This document shows, one piece after another, positions 45,704 to 56,800 of a DNA stretch of 64,000 nt (positions are counted from its first letter, which is position 1; every line of letters starts with the position of its first letter). Both the position numbers and the translations under genes were made by a program. Below the pieces are notes generated by a model, which saw nothing but the letters and a program-made list of their open reading frames with translations, had not been told where the DNA came from and did no database searches. The DNA comes from Cordilura impudica (Eukaryota > Arthropoda > Insecta > Diptera > Scathophagidae), in the NCBI GenBank assembly GCA_963682025.1, contig OY821518.1, positions 224,793,070 to 224,857,069 on the forward strand, written 5' to 3'.

Positions 45704-47194
45704 ATTTAAAGTAATTTTTCATTACACTAACAATAAGTTACACTTTTTTTATATAGTTAAAATATTTTCTTGATTTAAAAATTTATATATTTTGTAAATG
45801 TACAATAAAAATTGTTATATTTCATAAATTTACCATAAAAATTGACATAGAGATATTTAAAAAGACAATAAAAAAAAAATTTAACTAAAGCAAAAACAGA
45901 CGAGTTTTTCATTGAAACTTCTCTATCTTGAACCAATATAAGGTAACTTTTACGTTCGCTGCTTAATAAATTATATTTTAACTCGGGATCTTTAAAAAAA
46001 AAAAAAAAAAAAAAAACAACCTTTGGCCCTTGGGCACATTAGGACTAAAAAGTTTACGGGGGCCAAAGTTTGGCATTTTCTGAAAAAATTAACTTAAAAA
46101 ATTGTTAAAAAGTATTAGTTGTAAAATTAACTGAAAAAATAAGACATTATATTTAAAAAAAACCTTTTTTTTTACCTTTTAACACTTCACTTTTGTACTA
46201 AAATTCAATTACAAATGAAAATGTATTTTAAACCCTCCGTAACGTTTTATAGCAAAACTTAAAGGCTTAATTCTCACCTACCAAACAAAAAAAAACCGCA
46301 TATCAAAATTCGAATCCAATCAAAAGTTATAGATTTTTGACCGCCTTCTCGTCAAATGGTCCATTGTGCGTCGTACTCCTGTCCACGCAACATAAAGACA
46401 ACGGCGTTTCCGGGCCACAATGCAAACCGGATATTTTCATTATTACAATAAAACAAAGGGAGGTATCGATAAAATGATACAAATGATATCACAGTATACC
46501 ACAAAGAGAAAAACCAATCGCTACCCACTGGCATAATTTTTCAATATTGTTGACATTTCTGGTCTTGCAGCTTATATAATTTTCACCACAAACAATCCGA
46601 TAACAACTAAAGGTATCAAAGCTTCTCAACGCAAGAAGTTTTTGCAGGACTTGGGACTTGCATTTCAATAATAAAAAAAGGGCTCTAATTGCCAGAGCCA
46701 TGAGTAGATTTTCCAAACCCATAACCTCATTCAAACACAGTGTGAAGATTGTTACACTAAATGAAAGTGTTTGTACAAATACTTTTTTCTGTATTTACTA
46801 TATGAAATGTTTTTTTACGTGTGTTATTATCAATAAAATTGAATTGAAATATGTTAATATACCATAATTGTTATATATTTCGTAACGCTGTCCTACATTT
46901 TTATCCATAGCAAACAAATAAAGTCATTGCTTTCATAAAAATTTCTAATTTCATTCAAAAATATATGAAAAATTAAATCTTTACCTGGGTAAAAACTAAC
47001 AGGATGAAAAAAAAATTACGGAAAAACGTGGTAAAACTTTGTTTGATATTCATTATTTTCAAATTATAATAGAGAACATCCAAAATTAGTCACTGGGCTC
47101 GAAGCATTCCAAAATCCAAAAATAAATGACAAAGTCATTCAAAGTTATCAAGTTCTTTACCCAAGTACATAAATACCGACAGTGTGAGGGTTAA

Positions 47195-49341
47195 AAGACA
47201 ACTTTTAGAAATATAATTTAAAAAAAAATTATATTTTATTTATTTCTTTAAGAATGTTATACAAAATGTTCTTCTAAAAATTTTTAGTTTTCTATGTCTA
47301 AATGTTTTAGTTAGTATAAAATATTTTTTTAAATAATTTTTGAATACAAAAAAAAAATTTAAAAAAAATTTTTTTTTTAATTAATTTTAAATAAAATCAA
47401 ATATGAAAAAAAAAATATAAAAAATAATTTTTGTTTTAATAAAATATTTTTTATTTATAAAACATATATATATTAATTAATATAAAAATTCATTTTTTTA
47501 TAAAATATTTTTTATTGAAAACAAAAATTTTTAATTATTTTTGGAAAAAAAATAATCTATTTATGTTTAAATATTTTATTAAGCAAAAATTACGTTTTTG
47601 ATTTTTTTAACAAATTAAAAAATATTTTTATGTTTAGCAACTTTTTTTTTGGTATTAAAAATTATTTAAATAAATATTTTATAGTAATAAATATTTTAAA
47701 TATAAATAAATTAAAAATGTTTAGATGTGAATGTTATACTGCATTTCTAAAAATTAAATAAATTCAATCTTATTGTATTCGCTTTTGTTAAAAAAAATGA
47801 TAAAATTTTTTATCAAAAAATTTAATTTTTAATAAAAAATATATTAAAACAAAAATGTTTTTATATAGTATAAATAGTATTTTTTTTTTAATTTTATAAA
47901 TAAAACCATTTATTTGATTTTATAAAAAATTGTTTTTTAATAAAAAAAATTTAAGTTTAAATATATAATTTTAATTTTTGAAGAAAATATTAAAATTTTT
48001 TAACCAAAACAAATACAATAGGTTTGGAGTTTATTTGTTTTTTAAAAATGCAATACAAAATTCTCATCTAAACATTTTTAATCTATTCAAATTTAAACAT
48101 CGTAGTTACTGTAAAAGATTTTTTCAGTCCAAAAAATAAATATTTTAAAATAATTTGTTAATAAAAATTCCAAGTTTTCTTTTTAATTTGTTAAAAAAAA
48201 AAAATTAAATCCTTTTTTTTCTTTTTAATATTTTTTTATTAAAAACAACAATTATGAATAAATCTCAAGTATGTATAGATTTGCGTTTTTTACTGTTTTA
48301 TAAAATAAATGCCAACCTTATAAACAAATTTCTAATATACAATTATATATGACTTAAAAAAAACTTCGTGAGAATTGTCTATTCAAAAAATATACGTAAA
48401 CATAAATCTCAATAAAAATGACTATTGCATTTCAGCCAAAAACATTGCCATAGATAGTGAATGCTATAGAATTATAGAATTATTATAGTAAAATAGTATA
48501 CTTTTTTATGACTTTTTTTAATTCAATGCAAAATATAATTGTATTATTAAAATCATTAGTGCATTATTTTTTGTTATATACGAGTATAAAGAATAGATAA
48601 TAAGACTTTGCATTAAGTTTTATAAAAACTGGATTAGATCATCTTTATTTTTAAAGAAAAATACTACCGTATAATTATACAAAAATAATTTGCTAAACGT
48701 GTCTTAATTCTTGTTTAAGAAATACTTTAAAAGGAAAAAAGAAACCTTCAGGTTTTTTAATGTGTCTTTAACTGGGTGTTATATATATGATGGAAACATT
48801 CAAAATGCAATTTCCTATTTCCTGTCATTAAAGATACATAATTTAAAAATGCTGTAATAAAAGTTGATAAGTGCTAATTTTAAATGGTATAATTTCTTTT
48901 TTAATATGATGTTACTTTGATGAGATCATTGCGGAAATATCAGGGAAGGTATCCTTATTCCACATAGTCGGCAGGAATAACTTAATTTGAAAACATAAAC
49001 ATTCTTAAATTTGAATGTCTTAAAAGAGTAACAATAATGATAAGTATCATAAAAACACCATTTATCAGAATTATAAAAATAGTCAAGGATGTAAAAGTTT
49101 TGTAAATAAAATGAAAAATATGTTATTCCCAAAATGCAGTTGTAACAATTCCAAAGTATCTAAATTAGCACATACGGATGAATGACGTATATTCCTGTGA
49201 AAACTGATTAATAAAATCTTTTATTGCTTTTCCGTCACAAAAATTTAAAGTTGCTGCTCCAAAAACCGAAAATTGGAATAAAATTGAGTAAACTGAAGAA
49301 AAAAATTGAGTTAAAACTAGTAAGACAGTTCAATTCGGCTA
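47195..49341. repeat. AT-rich degenerate repeat, no gene
   Basis: 47200-48250 consists of diverged blocks of the form aaaattttttaattattttt / agtaaaatattttttaaat / catctaaacatttttaatc, related to 39960-40080 and 40870-41010. From 48260 to 49340 the sequence looks unique and I see no coding signal. Confidence 0.5.
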
Positions 49342-50099
49342 CGCCGCACAGTGGCTGAAAATCATTTTTCATTGGCCAAAATTCTGTAACTTTTGAACCG
49401 ATCAAAATATTTTAGTACTGTTTTTTTTAATAGATAGATAGATAGTTGATCTTGACTCAATGTGAATTTCATTTAAATTGATTGAGTACTTTTTAAGGAA
49501 TTCTAGGTCAAAGTTTAACTTTTGATTTTTTTTAACTTTTAGCGTGATATATGTTTTTTTTTATTTATTTTTATTTATTAGAAAGTGTCATATTTGGAGT
49601 TAAATAATTATTATAAACATTTTTTGTAATAATGAAATTTTTTTAATGCTTACACTCAAAAAAATTTTTACACTCAAAAAAATTTTTACACGCAACAAAA
49701 TAGTAAAATTCACTAGAAATTTAACTAGTATTACTAAAAAATTAAAAATGTTTGCTATCAAATTTGCAATTTGCTTACACTCAAGGAATATTATTATTAC
49801 TACAGAAAAATTTATTAGTGTTTGCTGCCTAATTTGTTACACTAGCTAAATAAATCTGCTAAACATTAGCGCAATGATTCTAATTTTTTTTTTAATTTTG
49901 ATATGAAAATATGGGTTCTTATTTTTTGAATCTTTCTTATCTATTAAAACATTGCATTCATATGTGGGAAACCTTTTAAGAATAAAAACTGCAATAGATT
50001 TAAATAGCATTTGTAACAATGGTAGGTTCTGTTTATTATTATTTTTTACTAATACTATGTTTTTCGTACTTAAATAACAATGAAAGGCAATTATAATTA

Positions 50100-52178
50100 T
50101 TATTCATTAGACTCAAATATTGATTGCAAATATTCCATATTTTGTTCTGTGCTATTTCTGTTCTTTAGTAGTTTTTTGGCTTCTTCATCTAAATCCCGAT
50201 GTTCCACTTTCCATTGATTTCGAATACTGGAGATGAACGGATCTGACGTTGCCAATAATATATTAAATAGATCTTCATTTGTGGAATTTCGTGACATTTT
50301 TCTAGTATTGTGCTGTCTATAAAATCTGTAATCCTTGTTCCTTTTTTCCTGAGCCTCCTCTGATAGATCTCCAAGTGGCACCAAATGATATTTAATGACA
50401 TCTTCTCCATGATAAAGGATTTTGTGGACTGTTGCAGACATATTTCTCCATGGGTAGTTGGTTGTATATATTTTTGCAGTTTCCTTAGCATAATCTCCAA
50501 ATTTTCTAGAGTCAATTTCTTCATTGCACGCAAGTACTTCTAGGATTATTTTAAATCTGAAAATAAGGTTTAAATCCACTCCTGTTATTTCAGATGCTGT
50601 TTCTGGATCTGAAAAGAATCTTCTTGCGGTATTGCCATCATTTGTATTGCCTGACCCTTGTTTTGGCTGATCTATAATCAATCCAAATTTGCGATATTCA
50701 TCTTGAACATGTTTCTTTTTTGAACTTCTTAACTCTTTGTTGGTTTCGTTGTTTCTTATTGATCCTGAAGGCCCGAAATCCAAATCATAACTGATTTTTA
50801 GTATGTGTTCCATAAGTCGTATTCTTGCATGTAGTGGTGATAATCCAAATTCGAAGGCATCGGTATTATCGAATGATTTTGTCGGGACTTGGTTTAATTG
50901 GCTTGATGTTGCTTGGCATATAATGCAGCTGGATGCAGCCTTCGTGTTAGTCAAAGCCTGACCTACTTTTCCATCTATCATTGTCAGCACTAATTGGTAG
51001 CTTACTTCAATTTGCTGCCCATCTAACTGTAATTGTAATGGCTGTAGTGTTGCTATTTGGGCCTTGATATCACTAACTTCTTTGTTAATGGCATCATGAC
51101 TTTCTTTTTTGAATTCAAATTTGATTGGCCTGCAGTATTTCGTAGAAGATGGTGTCTCATTTTTCCAAATATCCATTGTTTGCGTTGTAGTACTCGAAGG
51201 CTCCGAATCTTCCAAAATCTTTTTCAATCGCAATGGTACAAATGATACCATGAACATATCTGAGTCCGAAATATTTTCACATACAACTTGTTTGTATTGT
51301 TTTTGTCCCGAAGAACCATCACATCCCCATTTACAAAATAGAATTAACTTTGTGTTTCCATATTTCTTTAACTCAGTTCCTGTTATTGATTGTAGCAAGC
51401 GTTTGGCTGTGTGATCAAGTAAAGATTGTAGTTGTACTTCTGCCGAAATTGGTGTGATTGTAATAGTGTCCTTTGATGGCAAACAGTCTATTTTAGCAGC
51501 TGTTATGTGATGATATGCTGGATACATATTTGAGCCTTTTTCAATCGCACGCAATCTGAGCTGAATATATTGGTGTTTTGTTAATTTCAAATCCAGAAAT
51601 AATGCTAATGCCTCCTCATTTGTGAACTGTTTTGCATCGCTCGGAGTTGGTATACTTTTAAGAATTCGCTTTGTTCTCACTGGACTAGCATTACAAGTTT
51701 TTTCAATGATATCCACTTTTGTTAATTGGTTTTGTGCTCGTAATTGATGTAGAAAAGATTCTTTTATATTTGTAGAACCAATTTCCTCGTTAAAATTTTT
51801 AAGTTTCCGCCTCTTAGATCTATCGCTGCAGTTGTCCAATGATTTGCGTGGTCTTCCAGCCTTATCTAGCTTTGCTGTTTCTCCACCAACATTAAGTTGG
51901 CCTTCTAACCAGTTTGCACTTTTATTATAAAACTTTTGTTTACAGTAGTTAACTTCTTTCAATCGTTTTTTTAGTACTTTGACGAAATTAGATAATTGCT
52001 CTTGTATTTCGGTACTAGACGAATTTAAGTTTAATTTTATTTTAACGTAACTAAGAACATCTTCCTGGTTTTTGTTTCGAAAATACTCTTCGGCCAGTTC
52101 TTTATAACTAAAGTTCTCCATATTTTTCTCAATATTTTTATTTGCGTCTGTTATCACTTTTTTATCACTTTTTATCAC
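50100..52178 (-). CDS. Transib transposase (RAG1-core-like), intact
   Basis: 692 residues, uninterrupted. GRPRK at 108-112, followed by basic SKRRKLKNF, corresponds in position and pattern to the GGRPR nonamer-binding motif of RAG1. Catalytic acids by alignment to RAG1: Asp287 in WGCDGSSG, Asp402 in LTMIDGK, Glu611 in SEEAQEKRNK. Zinc ligands: Cys418/Cys421 (CIIC) and His585/His590 (HKILYH), the same spacing as the CxxC and HxxxxH of RAG1. The enzyme would excise the element by a hairpin mechanism in the nucleus and insert it in GC-rich 5-bp sites. The start may be Met20 (52121; MENFSYKELAEEYF), which aligns with the start of copies A and B; the longer start is at 52178. Confidence 0.93.
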   Translation of the reverse strand: MIKSDKKVITDANKNIEKNMENFSYKELAEEYFRNKNQEDVLSYVKIKLNLNSSSTEIQEQLSNFVKVLKKRLKEVNYCKQKFYNKSANWLEGQLNVGGETAKLDKAGRPRKSLDNCSDRSKRRKLKNFNEEIGSTNIKESFLHQLRAQNQLTKVDIIEKTCNASPVRTKRILKSIPTPSDAKQFTNEEALALFLDLKLTKHQYIQLRLRAIEKGSNMYPAYHHITAAKIDCLPSKDTITITPISAEVQLQSLLDHTAKRLLQSITGTELKKYGNTKLILFCKWGCDGSSGQKQYKQVVCENISDSDMFMVSFVPLRLKKILEDSEPSSTTTQTMDIWKNETPSSTKYCRPIKFEFKKESHDAINKEVSDIKAQIATLQPLQLQLDGQQIEVSYQLVLTMIDGKVGQALTNTKAASSCIICQATSSQLNQVPTKSFDNTDAFEFGLSPLHARIRLMEHILKISYDLDFGPSGSIRNNETNKELRSSKKKHVQDEYRKFGLIIDQPKQGSGNTNDGNTARRFFSDPETASEITGVDLNLIFRFKIILEVLACNEEIDSRKFGDYAKETAKIYTTNYPWRNMSATVHKILYHGEDVIKYHLVPLGDLSEEAQEKRNKDYRFYRQHNTRKMSRNSTNEDLFNILLATSDPFISSIRNQWKVEHRDLDEEAKKLLKNRNSTEQNMEYLQSIFESNE

Positions 52179-53194
52179 TTGCGAATATACGTCCGTACAC
52201 TTGAAGTATTAACTTATTATTGAGTAATCCCTTATAGAATCCGTCATTTTATACATTTTTAGGTACATGTTATTCACACATTGATCTTTAATTTCATAGC
52301 AGGTAGTACTTAAATTGAACAAAACTGCACTTGTTATCCAGACTTCAATATCAGGTAAAACTAATTAGTTTCTCGCCAATATGGGGTGGTTTTTTATCTT
52401 TAGTGGTTTAGTGCCGCGATTATTGACAAACTTATAAAATTGTTTATGACTTTGGTTGACCCTTAAATTTGACAACAGGTAAATTAAGAAAGAGATCATT
52501 TGTTTACTGTAGAACCTATTGTGATCATTTTATGACTTATTTTTTTGCTGATCAAAACAAAGCCAATAAACCCTTTCGCAGGTATTTTATTTAATTATTT
52601 TACTTTTACGTAGTCTAAAGTAAAAAAACAAAATTTTTTTTAGAGTAATTTTTTTAGAGTAATTTCATTAAAATGAAAAAAGTGTTCTACCGGGGGCTCG
52701 TGGGGGGTGCAAAAGTATATATAGGGTTAAACAGGATACATTCGCCTTTCTCCGGGTGGTATACGTTTCTTGTTCCCTTACTTCCTTTAGAAGTTCTATT
52801 CCACTAAAGTTTAAATTTGAGAAAAATATAGTGGTTTCATAAATATTTCATAACGCCCCTAATATCAAACGTTAGAACTGTGACTACTTACAAAAACTAA
52901 AGACTATAATCCTACTAACATTATAAAAAAGACCGCAGGCCAATATCGATGATAGCTTGCGAGTAGTAACCATTTATTTTTGATAAAAAACAAAAAAAAA
53001 ACACCTTTTGCTGAATTAAAAAAAACAGTTGAGTTTGACAGCATGCCACGCCCACAATTATCAATAGTTTAACCTAATTTTTTGGCTACCTTAATCTGGA
53101 TATATAAGCTACAAAAAGGAGTAAAAATTTTAAAAATCGATGACAAAAAAAAATTTGACTTTTGGCCAATGAAATCAAAATTTCAGCCACAGTG
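52179..53194. other. 5' noncoding part of Transib C
   Basis: About 1 kb between the transposase start and the right TIR. It begins with tandem ttttatcacttt units (52150-52175) overlapping the 5' end of the gene. I see no convincing TATA box; the promoter is presumably here. Confidence 0.4.
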
Positions 53195-53229
53195 CGCCGC
53201 ATCGTTGATACCCTCCACCTGACATCTGG

Positions 53230-53820
53230 TGGTTTCACTAAAATTATGCAAGTACTTTTCAAAGAAAATGTACACTTTTAAATAAAGAGTATTATTAAAG
53301 CAAAGGTACGTTATTAAGAAAAATTACTTTTTCAGAAAATGTACTTTTTAAGAGAAGGCGCTTTTTTAAGAAAATCAATTTTTTGAAGGAAAATCATTTC
53401 ACTATGAAATGGACTTTTTAAAAAGAAGGTGTTTTTTAAGAAAATGTATTATTTAATAAAAGGTACTTCTTTAATAAAAATATAGTTTTTCAATAAAAGG
53501 TACTTTTTGACAAAAGTAATTTTTTTAATAAGAGGTATTTTTTAATAAAAAGGAATTTTTTAACAAAATTTCTTTTTTAATGAAAATGTACTTTTTAAAG
53601 AAAATATACTTAAAAGAAGTACTATTCAAGGAAATGTAGTTTTTATTAAAAGGTACTATTTTAATAAGCGGGTATTTTTCAACACAAGGGACTATTTTAA
53701 TATAAGGTACTATTTTAATAAAAGGTAATATTTAAATAAAAGTTACTTTTTTAATAAAAGGTAAATTTTTTTAAAATAAAAAGTACTTTTTTAATAAAAT
53801 ATACTTTTTTAATAAAAAAA
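53230..53820 (+). repeat. Degenerate minisatellite (tacttttttaataaaagg type), left part
   Basis: Units such as ggtacttttttaataaaa and aaaatgtactttttaaagaa of about 18-22 bp, much diverged. The array continues after the Helentron-like element at 57591-58060, so the element inserted into it. Confidence 0.75.
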
Positions 53821-56800
53821 TCATGTGAGTCCGATCACAAGGGAGATGTGTAAACATCTAATAATTAAAGAAAACATCAACATCATATTTTCCAGTGCAT
53901 AAAAAATAATTTTCTGAAATTCAATTGATATTTTCTGAAATGCAATTGATGTTTTCTGAAATTCAATTGATGTTTTCAGAAATACAATTAATGTTTTCAG
54001 CAATTCAAATGATGCTTTTTGAAATTCAATTGATGTTTTCTGAAATACAATTAATGTTCTCAGCAATTCAAATAATGCTTTTTGAAATTCACTTGATGTT
54101 TTCTGAAATTCTATTTATGTTTTCTGAAATTCAAATGATGTTTTCTGAAACTCGAATGATGTTTTCTGAAATTATATTGATGTTTTCTGAAATTCTCTTT
54201 ATGTTTTCTGAAATTCAAATGATGTTTTCTGAAACTCGAATGATGTTTTCTGAAATTCTATTTATGTTTTCTGAAATTCAATTGATGTTTTCTGAAATAC
54301 AATTGATGTTTTCTGAAATTCAAATGATGTTTTCTGAAACTCGAATGATGTTTTCTGAAATTATATTGATGTTTTCTGAAATTCTATTTATGTTTTCTGA
54401 AATTCAATTGATGTTTTCTGAAATACAATTGATGTTTTCTGAAATACAATTGATGTTTTCTGAAATACAATTGATGTTTTCTGAAATTCTATTGATGTTT
54501 TCTGAAATTCAATTGATGTTTTCTGAAATTATATTGATGTTTTCTGATATTCTATTTATGTTTTCTGAAATTCTCTTTATGTTTTCTGAAATTCAAATGA
54601 TGTTTTCTGAAACTCAAATGATGTTTTCTGAAATTATATTGACGTTTTCTGAAATTCTCTTTATGTTTTCTGAAATTCAAATGATGTTTTCTGAAACTCG
54701 AATGATGTTTTCTGAAATTCTATTTATGTTTTCTGAAATTCAATTGATGTTTTCTGAAATACAATTGATGTTTTCTGAAATTCAAATGATGTTTTCTGAA
54801 ACTCGAATGATGTTTTCTGAAATTATATTGACGTTTTCTGAAATTCTATTTATGTTTTCTGAAATACAATTGATGTTTTCTGAAATACAATTGATGTTTT
54901 CTGAAATTCTATTGATGTTTTCTGAAATTCAATTGATGTTTTCTGAAATTATATTGATGTTTTCTGAAATTCTATTTATGTTTTCTGAAATTCAAATGAT
55001 GTTTTCTGAAATTATATTGATGGTTTCTGAAATACAATTGATGTTTTCTGAAATTATATTGATGGTTTCTGAAATTCTATTTATGTTTTCTGAAATTCAA
55101 ATGATGTTTTTTTGAAATTATATTGATGCTTTCTGAAATTCAATTGAAGTTTTCTGAAACTCGAATGATGCTTTCTGAAATTATATTGATATTTTCTGAA
55201 ATTCTATTTATGATTTCTGAAATTCAAGTGATGTTTTCTGAAATTCTATTGATGTTTTCTGAAATTCAATTGATGTTTTCTGAAACTCGAATGATGTTTT
55301 CTGAAATTATATTTATGTTTTTTGAAATTCAAATGATGGTTTCTGAAATACAATTGATGTTTTCTGAAATTCTATTGATGTTTTCTGATATTCAATTGAT
55401 GTTTTCTGAAACTCGAATGATGTTTTCTGAAATTATATTGATGTTTTCTGAAATTCTATTTATGTTTTCTGAAATTCAAGTGATGTTTTCTGAAATTCTA
55501 TTGATGTTTTCTGAAATTCAATTGATGTTTTCTGAAACTCGAATGATGTTTTCTGAAATTATATTGATGTTTTTTGAAATTCAAATGATGGTTTCTGAAA
55601 TACAATTGATGTTTTCTGAAATTCTATTGATGTTTTCTGAAATTCAATTGATGTTTTCTGAAACTCGAATGATGTTTTCTGAAATTATATTGATGTTTTC
55701 TGAAATTCTATTTATGTTTTCTGAAATTCAAGTGATGTTTTCTGAAATTCTATTGATGTTTTCTGAAATTCAATTGATGTTTTCTGAAACTCGAATGATG
55801 TTTTCTGAAATTATATTGATATTTTCTGAAATTCTGTTTATGTTTTCTGAAATTATATTGATGTTTTCTGAAATTCTATTTATGTTTTCTGAAATTCAAG
55901 TGATGTTTTCTGAAATTCTATTGGTTTTCTGAAATTCAATTGATGTTTTCTGAAACTCGAATGATGTTTTCTGAAATTATATTGATGTTTTCTGAAATTC
56001 TATTTATGTTTTCTGAAATTCAAGTGATGTTTTCTGAAATTCTATTGATGTTTTCTGAAATTATATTGATGCTTTCTGAAATTCAATTGAAGTTTTCTGA
56101 AACTCGAATGATGCTTTCTGAAATTATATTGATGTTTTCTGAAATTCTATTTATGTTTTTTGAAATTCAAATGATGTTTTCTGAAACTCGAATGATGTTT
56201 TCTGAAATTATATTGATGTTTTCTGAAATTCTATTTATGTTTTCTGAAATTCAAGTGATGTTTTCTGAAATTCTATTGATGTTTTCTGAAATTCAAATGA
56301 TGGTTTCTGAAATACAATTGATGTTTTCTGAAATTATATTGATGCTTTCTGAAATGCAATTCAAGTTTTCTGAAACTCGAATGATGCTTTCTGAAATTAT
56401 ATTGATGTTTTCTGAAATTCTATTTATGTTTTTTGAAATTCAAATGATGTTTTCTGAAACTCGAATGATGTTTTCTGAAATTATATTGATGTTTTCTGAA
56501 ATTCTATTTATGTTTTCTGAAATTCAAGTGATGTTTTCTGAAATTCAAGTGATGTTTTCTGAAATTCTTTTGATGTTTTCTGAAATTCAATTGATGTTTT
56601 CGGAAACTCGAATGATGTTTTCTGAAATTATATTGATGTTTTTTGAAATTCAAATGATGGTTTCTGAAATACAATTGATGTTTTCTGAAATTCTATTGAT
56701 GTTTTCTGAAATTCAATTGATGTTTTCTGAAACTCGAATGATGTTTTCTGAAATTATATTGATGTTTTCTGAAATTCTATTTATGTTTTCTGAAATTCAA

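Larger units (their letters stand above)
42681..46368 (+). mobile_element. Transib element, copy B (inactive), nested in piggyBac
   Basis: Starts CACAGTGGACCATATTTTGA (42681) and ends ...ATGGTCCATTGTG (46368), flanked by a perfect 5-bp CGTCG (42676-42680, 46369-46373). 3688 bp, opposite in orientation to copy A and very similar along its length. The target CGTCG lies in the piggyBac codons for Ala-Val-Val. Confidence 0.92.
41411..46700 (+). pseudogene. piggyBac transposase, interrupted and decayed
   Basis: Likely exon 1 MEKMKYSVAQ (41411-41440), intron GTAAAG...TATAG (41441-41539), exon 2 in frame from 41540 with a TGA at 41549. An acidic N-terminus, then GTIWKKIPP, LVDTFCLLINSPFQSMICWY, LLAYIGLLI, RRFKNITKYIRFD. 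After a frameshift near 42210 comes TVDEQLFLF (first Asp), then NVTMDNFFS (second Asp) and LLDWKLSMVDTMKKNKRCIP. The frame breaks at ...KKYKAV (42680); after Transib B it resumes exactly with VLLSTQHKDNGVSGP from 46374, then GGIDKMIQMI (third Asp kept, the next Asp replaced by Ile) and LDISGLAAYIIF-like sequence. Confidence 0.85.
41021..47190 (+). mobile_element. piggyBac-family element, split by Transib B
   Basis: TTAA at 41017-41020 is followed by CCCCCACACTGTCGGGTACT; at the other end the inverted CCCTCACACTGTCGGTATTT ends at 47190, followed by TTAA (47191-47194). TTAA targets and C-rich tips are diagnostic. Without the nested Transib and its 5-bp duplication it would be about 2.48 kb, the usual piggyBac length. 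The gene inside is disabled, also before the insertion. Confidence 0.9.
49347..53194 (-). mobile_element. Transib element, copy C, apparently autonomous
   Basis: Starts CACAGTGGCTGAAAATC (49347); the other end, inverted, reads CACTGTGGCTGAAATTT (53194). Both share ATTGGCCAAAA a little inside. Flanked by a perfect 5-bp CGCCG (49342-49346, 53195-53199). 3848 bp with a single uninterrupted transposase gene on the minus strand. The subterminal sequence differs from copies A/B, so it is a separate Transib family. Confidence 0.92.

Noticed and set aside
48926..49132. 68-residue minus-strand frame rich in Tyr/Phe
   Set aside because: Composition is what AT-rich noncoding DNA gives by chance.
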